Assembly (NCBI GenBank): GCA_934500875.1
Contig: CAKSTL010000001.1
Coordinates: 186,001-250,000 of the forward strand
Source of the DNA: an uncultured Clostridia bacterium
Lineage (GTDB): Bacteria > Bacillota > Clostridia > UMGS1810
Length of the DNA: 64,000 bases
Reading direction: 5' to 3'
In this document: positions 53,993 through 62,365 of the stretch, one piece after another
How positions within the stretch are numbered: position 1 is the first letter of the stretch
Layout: each line of letters begins with the position of its first letter
Program-made: the position numbers and the translations under genes
Notes under the pieces: model-generated
Database searches by the model: none
What the model saw: only the letters and a program-made list of their open reading frames with translations
What the model was told of the DNA's origin: nothing

Positions 53993-54027
53993 CAGACCAA
54001 TGATATTGCAAATATCACATTGGTCTG
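53993..54027. other. Long hairpin inside the invertible segment
   Basis: CAGACCAATG pairs with CATTGGTCTG, and ATATT with AATAT inside, broken only by a two-base bulge, around a GCA loop. It lies upstream of the promoter whichever way the segment points, so it may shield the promoter from recombinase read-through. The nearest T-run is about 18 bases away, so it is not a standard terminator. Confidence 0.6.
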
Positions 54028-54098
54028 AAGTTCCGTATTCTTTTTTTGTTGCATAGTGACGAAATTTTGGGGATAAATAGGAAAGAAATCGCAAACTA

Positions 54099-54127
54099 TT
54101 GACAAATTCGACTTTTTCTGATAGATT
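54099..54127 (+). promoter_or_regulatory. Switch promoter facing the polysaccharide cluster
   Basis: TTGACA (54099-54104), 17 bases, TAGATT (54122-54127), preceded by TG one base away (54119-54120), an extended -10. It points out through the right site toward 54246. Confidence 0.7.
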
Positions 54128-54161
54128 ATACGTAGGTATGTATATCTTTTTTTCGACAGGC

Positions 54162-54185
54162 ACAACATAATCGCAATTATGTTGT
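54162..54185. repeat. Right inversion site
   Basis: A 24-bp site: ACAACATAAT (54162-54171), CGCA core, ATTATGTTGT (54176-54185). The core is the reverse complement of the left site's TGCG, so recombination between them would invert the DNA between them. Confidence 0.88.
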
Positions 54186-54245
54186 AAACACGCTGAAAAT
54201 AAGTTATCGGCAGAGTAAACGCTTTGTAATCAAGGATGACTGAAT

Positions 54246-54479
54246 ATGGAAAAAGATTTATTTGAGATGTTAAAAGACAGGGTCGGTTGCATGCATATTT
54301 CCGATTTGCGTTTCGGCAGAGACAGAGACAGGGCCATGCACGTCTTGACCTTCATAAGGCTTGAAGAATATTCTCTTTCCGTTCTTTTGGATGCAATAGA
54401 ATACTTCCACGGAGAAAAACCATTGCTTACGTCAAAAGACGAAGCTATTGCTTTTTTGCTGCAAAAAAGGCAGATGTAG
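54246..54479 (+). CDS. Small hypothetical protein, first gene after the switch
   Basis: This 77-residue protein starts at ATG after GGATG. It is mixed charged, with MEKDLFEMLKDRVGCMHISD, a basic-acidic RFGRDRDRAM stretch and a helical C-terminus ending LLQKRQM. I do not recognise the family. It has no signal peptide or membrane helix. It is the first frame after the switch promoter and lies 45 bases before the polymerase gene, so it should be expressed with the cluster. A small regulator of polysaccharide transcription or export is possible but unsupported by motif. Confidence 0.6.
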   Translation: MEKDLFEMLKDRVGCMHISDLRFGRDRDRAMHVLTFIRLEEYSLSVLLDAIEYFHGEKPLLTSKDEAIAFLLQKRQM

Positions 54480-54524
54480 CAGCGCTTTTTACGTATGATA
54501 TAAAATTCAGAAGGAAACGGAGAT

Positions 54525-55706
54525 GTGAGGAGATTGATAAACAGTCTGAAAAAGGCGGATATCGGGCTTTCGTGCATTCTTGCCTGTGCGTATTTTCTTG
54601 CATTGCCGCTTACCATTACAATCAACGCTGCGGGAAATTCCTTTTTGAAACTGCTGACTATACCTATTGCCGGATATTTTGCGGTAAGCTGGTTTTTCTA
54701 TCGCGAAAAACTTGAGCTGAACAGCGTTCATTTGTTGTCGTTTGCGTATCTGATAACGGTTGTTATGACGTTGTTTGCGGACAGAAGCCCGGTGGCGCTG
54801 CAATATGTGCGCGGATATTTTGAAACGATAGGCCTGATGTTTCTTATAACCATGCGCAAATATACTGAAAATGAAATTAAAGCGTTTGAGATTACACAAC
54901 TTACACTGCTCGGCATACTGATCACGCTCGGATTTATCGGTGCGGATTGGTACGGCGACAGAAACACGATGATAATATTCGGGACCACAAGCGATCCGAA
55001 CTACTTTGCCGGATTTTTTCTTTTGCCTATGGCAGTCGCTTTAAAAAAGCTGAGAGACAACAAAATCTATACTATTATATGCGCGGCTTTGCTTGCTCTC
55101 GGAGCATATATGGTTTTCACATCCGGCTCGCGCGGCGGGTTGCTTGGGCTTGCGGTTATGATAATGTCATATGTATTCATAAACGCAAAGGGGACAAAAC
55201 AGCGCATTATCGGAGTTTGCACGGCAATCGGCATGGCGGTTATTCTGTGGACGGTTGTTATTCCGATTCTGCCCGAAGATGTTTCATCGCGTTTCAGTAT
55301 ACAAAAGATTATCGAATCCCACGGAACCGGACGGGGGGATATATGGCTTTCAATGCTCGATACGATAAAACACTCGTCGTGGGAACTGATGTACGGCAGA
55401 GGAATATTTGCCTATCACGAAATGATGATAAACGGAAAACTGATGCACGTAGTGGCACACAACCAATTTATACAGTCGCTCTATAACCAAGGCATACCGG
55501 GATTTGTAATGTTTATTCTGATGTCCTCTGCGGCTGTATTGAGAAACATAAAAAAACGGGGATATATCTCGGCGGCAATGCTCGGCATATTGGCGCTTTC
55601 TATGACGCTCACAATAAATCCGAGCATTAAGGCTTTCTGGAATTTGCTGATATATGCGGCGCTTTCCTTTGATAAACCTGAAAAAACAAAAGGAGATTTC
55701 ATATGA
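54525..55706 (+). CDS. O-antigen ligase/polymerase-like membrane protein (Wzy type)
   Basis: This 393-residue protein has about ten membrane helices and the O-antigen ligase/Wzy features: GTTSDPNYFAGFFLLPMAVA near 150, SGSRGGLLGLAVM near 205 (the conserved Arg loop), and a large loop with HNQFIQSLYNQGIPGF near 310. It would join repeat units of the polysaccharide at the outer face of the membrane. The GTG start follows GGAAACGGAG. It overlaps the next gene by four bases (ATGA). Confidence 0.85.
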   Translation: MRRLINSLKKADIGLSCILACAYFLALPLTITINAAGNSFLKLLTIPIAGYFAVSWFFYREKLELNSVHLLSFAYLITVVMTLFADRSPVALQYVRGYFETIGLMFLITMRKYTENEIKAFEITQLTLLGILITLGFIGADWYGDRNTMIIFGTTSDPNYFAGFFLLPMAVALKKLRDNKIYTIICAALLALGAYMVFTSGSRGGLLGLAVMIMSYVFINAKGTKQRIIGVCTAIGMAVILWTVVIPILPEDVSSRFSIQKIIESHGTGRGDIWLSMLDTIKHSSWELMYGRGIFAYHEMMINGKLMHVVAHNQFIQSLYNQGIPGFVMFILMSSAAVLRNIKKRGYISAAMLGILALSMTLTINPSIKAFWNLLIYAALSFDKPEKTKGDFI

Positions 55707-57157
55707 TATTCAGCAATAAAACACCGTATCCGAAGCCAAAAACATCAAACGATGAAACGGAAATCTCTGCGGATATATTGTTCGGGGAGAACGATAAAGT
55801 GAAAATACCGAAAGCGAAGTTCGGCTATTCACCGATATGTGTAATCATAATTGCGGCACTTGCGGCAATCTGCGTTATTGCCGAAAATCTGAATACGGCA
55901 TACACAACCGTTTCAATTTCGTTTTCGGAAATAACAAAGGGCTGCAACCCGGACGGATCACCGTTTGATATTTATGAGGTGTTAAGCGATGAGGTCTTAA
56001 CAAGCGCCTGTGATAAGCTGAATAACAGGTTAACCCCCGAAACGCTGAAGGAGCATATTTCCGTTACCGGTATCACCACGGACGGCAGCTTTAACGCAAT
56101 AAGGCAGAATGTTCTCGATGGAAATGATACATATTCATACTTTCCGTCAAAATACACGATCTCGTATTCGGTTATCTCGGATTCGATTAAAGCGAACGGT
56201 ATGCCTGCGTCGGTCAGAGCGGTTTTAAAACAGTTTGTATTGCCGTCAAAAGCAAAAATACTAACCGCTGTCGCCGACAGTTATAAGGAATATTATGATA
56301 ACAAATATGTTTTCACAAGTTCTGTGTTTGAGGCAGATCTGGCGAAAATAAAATTGCTTGACTATTTCAACCGCGCAAGCGAAATGAAAAACATCATAAA
56401 TCGCATAAACAGGTATTTGTCAATCCGTTACGATGAGGACGTTAAGTTTGTTTCAAAGGACGGCGTGAGTTTCGGTGACCTGAGTACCGAACTGACGGGA
56501 ATAGCTGACAACGATGTCGAAACATACAAGGCATTTGTTATCCAAAACGGTATTACCACTGACAAGGACAAGCTTTTAAAGCAGTTCCGTTATGTATCGA
56601 AAGAAAATTATGAGCAGACGCAGAGAAACCGAGGCGAATATAACATTATGCTGGACGGCATATCGGTATATGATCCTCTTGTTACAAAGGTTGTATTTAT
56701 TCCGGCGCTGGACTCGGAAAATATATTTTATATGAACAGAACAAAAATCGGAATAGACTATCTGACGGAAAACGCAAGCAAGGCGAACCTTGCCGGGGAC
56801 GAGTCGGAAAACGAGGCACATTATTACGACTATCTGATAAAGCAATTTTCCGCATTTGAAGAAAGTGCGGATTGGGTTAAAAAGGCTGCGGATAAGCAAT
56901 GCGATGATATTACGGTGAAAATAGATGAATTCTTAAAAAGAGCCGCTGCCGTAAATGACGAGTACATAAATACCATATCTTATGAAACATTGTATATAAG
57001 CGGCATAGGTCACGGACAAGGAGTTGTTTCCTCTGTTGTGACGATTGCCAAAATAACGGTTATATGGTCTGCTGTGCTTTATTTATGGTGGCTTATATAT
57101 TCCGTATTGAAAAGAAAAAAGATCAAGAAGGAGAAAAGTGATAATGCTGCTGAGTGA
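55703..57157 (+). CDS. Wzz-like polysaccharide chain-length protein 1
   Basis: This 484-residue protein has one membrane helix near residues 46-62 and one near 443-463, with a large, helical, charged region between, the layout of polysaccharide co-polymerases (Wzz/CapA type). The N-terminal cytoplasmic tail of about 45 residues is longer than usual. No tyrosine kinase domain is attached. It probably sets chain length or couples polymerase to export. A paralogue of similar layout follows. Confidence 0.7.
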   Translation: MIFSNKTPYPKPKTSNDETEISADILFGENDKVKIPKAKFGYSPICVIIIAALAAICVIAENLNTAYTTVSISFSEITKGCNPDGSPFDIYEVLSDEVLTSACDKLNNRLTPETLKEHISVTGITTDGSFNAIRQNVLDGNDTYSYFPSKYTISYSVISDSIKANGMPASVRAVLKQFVLPSKAKILTAVADSYKEYYDNKYVFTSSVFEADLAKIKLLDYFNRASEMKNIINRINRYLSIRYDEDVKFVSKDGVSFGDLSTELTGIADNDVETYKAFVIQNGITTDKDKLLKQFRYVSKENYEQTQRNRGEYNIMLDGISVYDPLVTKVVFIPALDSENIFYMNRTKIGIDYLTENASKANLAGDESENEAHYYDYLIKQFSAFEESADWVKKAADKQCDDITVKIDEFLKRAAAVNDEYINTISYETLYISGIGHGQGVVSSVVTIAKITVIWSAVLYLWWLIYSVLKRKKIKKEKSDNAAE

Positions 57158-58511
57158 TTTCTTAAACGGACTGTATGAGCATAAAAAAATATTTGTGATA
57201 CTGCTTGCCGTAAGCGTTGTTCTTTGCTCCATTAAGCTGAAGCTTGACGAAAGCTATACGGCAGAGATACTGATAAAATATATCGGTGCAAAGGCGGAGG
57301 ATGGACTTGCCGAAAACGGCGAAAAAATAAATCCTTATGAAATCAAAAGCTCGATTGTGATTAAAAACGCATTAACGGAGCTTGGATTTAAGACAACGAA
57401 TATTGATGAAATCAGCCGCAATATCACCGTGACTCCCATTATCCCCACAGCCGAGCAGGAAAAATATGCGTCGTGGATCGACAAGTTTTCCGACTACGAA
57501 AAAAATGAGGATGAAAAGAAGAATACGGTGTACTACTCGGTAAAATATACTACATCAAATGGCAATGATTATGCCAAACGCATGCTCAGCGCTGTTTTCA
57601 GCCAGTACCGCCTGTATTATGTTGAAAGATATACTTACAGCTATGATATAACAAACCTGTCGGGAAATGTGGCGATGCAGTATGATTACTATGATACGGT
57701 GGATATTCTGCGAAAGAAAATAAACTCTAATATTGAGTATTTGGCGAGAGTTTACGAGGCGGAAAAGAATTATCGTTCGCCGCAGACAGGCTATTCGCTT
57801 TTGGACTTGATAGCGGAGTATAAATCGCTTACCGAACGGGATTTGTCAGTTGCGGAACGTATGGTTATTGAGAACGGTATTACAAAAAACGCTTGGTATC
57901 TGAGAAATGCGCTTCATAATAAAATAACGGACGCAGCATATGATATTGACCTTAACAATAAAAGAGCTGAAACGCAAAAAGGACTTATGACGATTTATTC
58001 CGACAAGAACAAGCAGTATCTTTGGGACAGAGACGGTCGGAACAAGGACGATGACGACAGCGAAAGCTCGCAGGTGCGGGAAAACACCGAGCGTGATGAA
58101 AACTACGTTCAGAACAAGTCAGTATATGATCAGCTTGTGTTAGACTATGTCAAATATCGCACGGCCGCCTTGAATACGGAGATTGACAGACAGCGCTATG
58201 AGAGTGATGCGAACAGCTTCCCGGACGGATTTTCAAATAAGGAGCTCCAAAATGCACTTGAAACGAGCCTTGAAAACACATGCGAAAAGTTTAACAAACT
58301 CTATTCGCTTACGAAAGATACAATAGACGATTATAATTCATACAAATCCGCACAGAGCATAGCTTGCATTTCGGGAGTTGTGGCGCATAAAACCGCAAGT
58401 ACGGTATTTTACTATGCTGTGGGTCTTGTGCTTGCCTTAATGTTCGGCTTTCTGATATGCGGAGTGTTGGTTTATATTAAGAAAAACGAAACGGAAACGG
58501 CGGGAGAATAA
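57144..58511 (+). CDS. Wzz-like polysaccharide chain-length protein 2
   Basis: This protein of about 455 residues has membrane helices near 16-30 and 424-444 and a helical extracellular part rich in KNNY/KYTTS-type motifs (NTVYYSVKYTTSNGNDYAKRM is a typical Wzz-strand pattern). It resembles the preceding gene in layout more than in sequence, suggesting a two-subunit system. ATG 57144 has better ribosome-site spacing than GTG 57138. It overlaps the preceding gene by 14 bases. Confidence 0.72.
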   Translation: MLLSDFLNGLYEHKKIFVILLAVSVVLCSIKLKLDESYTAEILIKYIGAKAEDGLAENGEKINPYEIKSSIVIKNALTELGFKTTNIDEISRNITVTPIIPTAEQEKYASWIDKFSDYEKNEDEKKNTVYYSVKYTTSNGNDYAKRMLSAVFSQYRLYYVERYTYSYDITNLSGNVAMQYDYYDTVDILRKKINSNIEYLARVYEAEKNYRSPQTGYSLLDLIAEYKSLTERDLSVAERMVIENGITKNAWYLRNALHNKITDAAYDIDLNNKRAETQKGLMTIYSDKNKQYLWDRDGRNKDDDDSESSQVRENTERDENYVQNKSVYDQLVLDYVKYRTAALNTEIDRQRYESDANSFPDGFSNKELQNALETSLENTCEKFNKLYSLTKDTIDDYNSYKSAQSIACISGVVAHKTASTVFYYAVGLVLALMFGFLICGVLVYIKKNETETAGE

Positions 58512-58512
58512 T

Positions 58513-59526
58513 ATGGAATTGGAATTGTGCGGGTATTTTGATCATAATTTCGGCGACGATTATATGCAGAAAATAACAGCGCATTATATGCCGGAATATA
58601 ATTTTTACGTAGACGTGCGCAATTCTCCTTCGACTTTGCTGCTTGACGAAAAAAATGTCAGCTTAAAAAATAGCGAACAGAATAAAACCATTCCGAGGTT
58701 ATTGGTCACCGGTTCCGGGTTTATGGTAAACAGCCGTGCGGCGCTGAGGTGTGAACTTATCTGGTTTTTAAGACGAAAGCATATTGCCGATTACTGTATC
58801 GGATGCAATATCGAGCCGATTAAAAGCAGGCTTGCCGAACGGCTTGTCATACATAAGCTGAAAAAAATTAAGTATATTGTATGCCGTGACAAGAATAGCC
58901 TTTTATGGCTTCAAAAGAGGTGTCCGAATACGATGATTTCCTATATGCCGGATATTCTGTTCGGAATGCCAAAGGGTTGGCTCCCGAAAAAATCGGACGG
59001 CGATAAACTCGGTATATCGCTTATTCGTTATGACGGCAATAACGGCAGTTACTACTTAAAAATGGCACAGATTGCCGATTACTGGATTGAAACGACAGGA
59101 AAAGGCGTGATACTTCTTGCATTTGATACAGGCACAGAGGACGATACTTCTCTGTGCAAAAAGGTAAAGTCGCTTATGAAGTATAAGAATATGGCGGAAA
59201 TCGTGAGTCACAGCGCCGGCGGAGAAATACAAAGGGCATATTCTGTGTGCCGTAAGATAATCGGTGCAAGATTTCACTCGGCTGTGCTAAGCCTGAAAAT
59301 GAACATAGATTTTTACCCGATTATATATAGGCAAAAAATGCGAAATTTGTTATCTGACGTATCTTATCCCATAGCCGGATGCGATATTCGTTCTGTCGAT
59401 ATAAGAGCAATTCAGAATTTTCTGATATCGGAGCCGCTTAATTTTATGATTGATAAGAGTTATTACAAGGATGTTGTAAAAGGCTTTGAAGTATTAAAAA
59501 AACAAATCGAAAGGGAAAAGAGATGA
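58513..59526 (+). CDS. Polysaccharide pyruvyl transferase family protein
   Basis: This 337-residue protein fits the pyruvyl transferase family (CsaB-like): an opening FDHNFGDDYM, GCNIEPIKSRLAERL, KIKYIVCRDKNSLLWL, and DILFGMP. The C-terminal half has GARFHSAVLSLKMNIDFYPIIY, the family's His-containing end motif. It would add pyruvate ketals to sugars of the polysaccharide. In CsaB these ketals are the ligand of SLH domains, which would link this cluster to the SLH proteins of the glycan locus; that link is inferred. Confidence 0.82.
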   Translation: MELELCGYFDHNFGDDYMQKITAHYMPEYNFYVDVRNSPSTLLLDEKNVSLKNSEQNKTIPRLLVTGSGFMVNSRAALRCELIWFLRRKHIADYCIGCNIEPIKSRLAERLVIHKLKKIKYIVCRDKNSLLWLQKRCPNTMISYMPDILFGMPKGWLPKKSDGDKLGISLIRYDGNNGSYYLKMAQIADYWIETTGKGVILLAFDTGTEDDTSLCKKVKSLMKYKNMAEIVSHSAGGEIQRAYSVCRKIIGARFHSAVLSLKMNIDFYPIIYRQKMRNLLSDVSYPIAGCDIRSVDIRAIQNFLISEPLNFMIDKSYYKDVVKGFEVLKKQIEREKR

Positions 59527-59527
59527 T

Positions 59528-60235
59528 ATGATGGAAACCGTAACGGAAAGCGGCGCAGAAAAGGTTATATTGCCGTTCGAGAGAACGGATGAAATATATG
59601 AGGTTGAAAAAATAACATACTTGCCGCCAAAGCCGGTATACGGTTTTATAAAGCGGACAGTTGATATTATCGCAGCTCTTGTCGGCATTATTATTCTTCT
59701 GATTCCTATGCTCATTGCATACATATGCGTGGCGGTGACCTCAAAAGGAAAACCGATATATAAGCAGGAACGGCTCGGACTCGGCGGCAAGAGGTTTTAC
59801 ATATATAAATTCAGAACAATGTATGAAAACGCCGAGAAGGACGGAATCCGTTGGTCGCTCGGCGAAGATGATGAGAGACTGACGGCGGTCGGCAGAGTTT
59901 TAAGAAGAATAAAGTTTGATGAAATACCGCAGCTGTTTAACTGCCTTACAGGCGATTTGTCACTTGTAGGGCCGCGCCCCGAAAGAGAGGTTTTCTATAA
60001 ATGCTTTGAAGCCTATATTCCCGGTTTTTCGCAAAGGATTATGGTAAAGCCGGGTATTACGGGTCTTGCACAAATAACAGGGCTGTTTTTAAGACCGGAG
60101 GAGAAAATCAAGTACGATATAGAGTATATAAAAAAGCGTTCACTTTTACTGGATGCAAAAATATTGCTGGCAACAGCTGCTGTTGTAATGAGGGGCGACG
60201 GGCAAAACAAATCAAAGCGAGGCAGAGGCAAATGA
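59528..60235 (+). CDS. Initiating sugar-1-phosphate transferase (WcaJ/PglC type)
   Basis: This 235-residue protein has a membrane hairpin near residues 45-68 and the family core: YKFRTMYENAEKDG, LPQLFN-like FDEIPQLFNCLTGDLSLVGPRP near 130, and PGITGLAQITG near 175. It moves a sugar phosphate onto undecaprenyl phosphate and so starts each repeat unit. The N-terminus (about 40 residues) is longer than in PglC but shorter than in WcaJ. It overlaps the next gene by four bases. Confidence 0.92.
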   Translation: MMETVTESGAEKVILPFERTDEIYEVEKITYLPPKPVYGFIKRTVDIIAALVGIIILLIPMLIAYICVAVTSKGKPIYKQERLGLGGKRFYIYKFRTMYENAEKDGIRWSLGEDDERLTAVGRVLRRIKFDEIPQLFNCLTGDLSLVGPRPEREVFYKCFEAYIPGFSQRIMVKPGITGLAQITGLFLRPEEKIKYDIEYIKKRSLLLDAKILLATAAVVMRGDGQNKSKRGRGK

Positions 60236-61392
60236 AGAAAATACTATTCATAGCTACAGTGGTAAAAACGCATATAAACACTTTTCATTTGCCGTACATA
60301 AAAATGTTTAAAGAATGCGGTTACAAAACGGTTGTTGCCGCAAAAAACGATTATGAGGACGGCAAGGTGAATATTCCGGACTGCGATTTATATATAGACA
60401 TTCCTTTTGCAAGGAATCCGTTTTCGGCGAGTAACATTAAAGCATACAAAATGCTGAAATCGGTAATCGACAACGGAAATTTTGATATTATAGAGTGCAA
60501 TACCCCTGTCGGCAGCGTTATCGGCAGACTTGCCGCAAGAGGCGCAAGAAAAAAGGGAACCAAAGTAATTTACATTGCGCACGGATTTCACTTTTTTAGA
60601 GGCAGTTCAAAATTGGCTTGGCTTATGTTTTACCCTGTTGAAAGATTGCTGGCGCATATTACCGATGTATTGGTTACGATTAATCGTGAGGACTATGAAA
60701 GAGCGTCAAAAAAATTCAAAGCAAAACAAATCGTTCACATAGACGGAATCGGTGTGGATTTGGAAAGGATCGAAAACAGCTGCCCTGACAAAAGCAAAGT
60801 GCGCCGTGAATTTTGTATAAAGGAAAGCGACACGGTTCTTATATCGGTCGGAGAGCTTCGCAAACTGAAAAATCATCAAACAATTATTGAGGCAATGGCA
60901 AAAATCGAAAACAAAAACCTGCATTATATTATCGCAGGCTGCGGAACTTTTGGCAGTGAACTTTCGGAACTTGCCGAGAGACATGGCATAAAAGACAGGG
61001 TTCATTTGCCCGGTTTTCGCAATGATGTGTTTGACCTTTTAAAGTCAAGCGATATATTCTGTTTTCCGTCAACGCGCGAGGGAATGCCGCTTGCTCTTAT
61101 GGAAGCAATGGCGGCGGGACTTCCTGCTGTGGCGTCAAATGTGCGCGGAAACAGGGATCTGATTGCACCGGGCAAAGGTGGATTTTTATATTCGGCAAAT
61201 GACTCAGACGGCTTTGCCGAGGGGATCAAAAAGCTTATAGATGATCCGTCTCTGCGCCGAAAAATGGGCAGCTACAATAAAGAGCAAATTAAAAAATACG
61301 ACATAAAAATTATAAAAGAGAAATTATTCCGGATATATTTCCCGGACGAAAAGGATAGTTCAAAACGAGGTGAAAAGAGTGCCGCACTGTGA
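60232..61392 (+). CDS. Glycosyltransferase family 4
   Basis: This 386-residue GT-B enzyme has LPYIKMFKECGYKTVVAA near 20, YIAHGFHFFRG near 110, a nucleotide-sugar domain with VLISVGELRKLKNHQTIIEAM near 200, and the acceptor motif FCFPSTREGMPLALMEAMAAGLPAVAS (EX7E) near 285. It adds one sugar to the lipid-linked repeat unit on the cytoplasmic side. Donor and linkage cannot be read from sequence. Confidence 0.92.
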   Translation: MKKILFIATVVKTHINTFHLPYIKMFKECGYKTVVAAKNDYEDGKVNIPDCDLYIDIPFARNPFSASNIKAYKMLKSVIDNGNFDIIECNTPVGSVIGRLAARGARKKGTKVIYIAHGFHFFRGSSKLAWLMFYPVERLLAHITDVLVTINREDYERASKKFKAKQIVHIDGIGVDLERIENSCPDKSKVRREFCIKESDTVLISVGELRKLKNHQTIIEAMAKIENKNLHYIIAGCGTFGSELSELAERHGIKDRVHLPGFRNDVFDLLKSSDIFCFPSTREGMPLALMEAMAAGLPAVASNVRGNRDLIAPGKGGFLYSANDSDGFAEGIKKLIDDPSLRRKMGSYNKEQIKKYDIKIIKEKLFRIYFPDEKDSSKRGEKSAAL

Positions 61393-62365
61393 GTATGAGT
61401 ATAGCTTTATTGTTCCGGTATACAACAAGGAAAAATATATAAGAGAGTGCATAAAAAGTATCGTACAGCAGGGCGAGCAATGCGAACTGATTTTGATAGA
61501 CGACGGCTCAACCGATTCATCGGGAGAAATCTGTGATAAATATGCAAAAGAATATAAGTGTGTTCAGGTGTATCACAAAGAAAACGCCGGCCCTGCTGCA
61601 GCAAGAAATTTCGGCTGCGGGAGAGCAAGAGGAAGATACTGTATATTTGTGGATGCAGATGATTATATAAGCGAAAATTTTATCAAACAGCTTGACGAAG
61701 GAGCAGCTGACCGCAATGCAGACATCATTTTTTATACGATAATAAAAATTTTTCCGGATGGAACAAAAAGACCCATGGCGGAGGGACTCAAACGTGAAAA
61801 AATTCATGGGAAACCAGCGAATGAGGTATTAAAGGCAATATCGGAGTGTTCAAAATTCCCGGCAAGTTCGGGCGGAAAAATCATACAAACAGAGTTTTTA
61901 AGATCAAACAATATCCGATTTAGAGAGGGTCTTATCGGCGAGGACATAGACTGGACTCTGCAGCTTGTATCCGTCATGAAATCGGCAGACGTTTATGAGG
62001 ACGGAATTTATTACTACCGAATATCCGAAAACACAAGACGTTCCTACGGCAACGAAAAAAGTCTTGATGATCAGCTGAAAATTATAGAGAAGTGGCTGAA
62101 CAAATCAATGCATAGCGAAAGCAAAAAACACATCTTAGCGTTCCTTGCGTTTCAGTATGCAATCGTTCTTCCGTTTTACGGAGCCCTGCCGTCTGAAACG
62201 AGAAAAAAATATAAAGACAGAATAAAGGCGCTGCGGTTTCTTCTCGAAAAAGGCAAAACAAGCAAAATACGGCTTGTCCGTACGGCGGTATGTCTGCTCG
62301 GTCCCGACAATGCTTCGCGCCTGTTATATAAATATGTTATACGGAGAGACGGAACGGATGAGTAA
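61379..62365 (+). CDS. Glycosyltransferase family 2
   Basis: This 328-residue GT-A enzyme has YSFIVPVYNKEKYIRECI near 10, LILIDDGSTDSSGEICD, NAGPAAARNFG and YCIFVDADDYI (the DxD motif) near 90. The start is GTG 61379, after GAGGTG; the upstream GTG at 61370 is inside the ribosome site. It overlaps the family 4 gene by 14 bases. It adds another sugar to the repeat unit. Confidence 0.92.
   Translation: MPHCEYEYSFIVPVYNKEKYIRECIKSIVQQGEQCELILIDDGSTDSSGEICDKYAKEYKCVQVYHKENAGPAAARNFGCGRARGRYCIFVDADDYISENFIKQLDEGAADRNADIIFYTIIKIFPDGTKRPMAEGLKREKIHGKPANEVLKAISECSKFPASSGGKIIQTEFLRSNNIRFREGLIGEDIDWTLQLVSVMKSADVYEDGIYYYRISENTRRSYGNEKSLDDQLKIIEKWLNKSMHSESKKHILAFLAFQYAIVLPFYGALPSETRKKYKDRIKALRFLLEKGKTSKIRLVRTAVCLLGPDNASRLLYKYVIRRDGTDE

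Larger units (their letters stand above)
53889..54185. promoter_or_regulatory. Invertible promoter segment (putative phase-variation switch)
   Basis: Two 24-bp sites in opposite orientation bound 249 bases holding a promoter (54099-54127) and a long hairpin (53993-54027) but no gene. The recombinase gene lies immediately to the left, and the polysaccharide cluster to the right. In the present orientation the promoter faces the cluster (ON). Flipping would turn it towards the recombinase 3' end (OFF). The switch itself is inferred; the sites, promoter and neighbours are seen directly. Confidence 0.8.

Noticed and set aside
53039..54185. Integrase of a prophage or conjugative element
   Set aside because: No structural, mobilisation or tRNA attachment genes flank it, and the adjoining sites are inverted, which favours inversion over integration.
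53889..54185. CRISPR array
   Set aside because: Only two copies of the repeat, in opposite orientation, with one long spacer.
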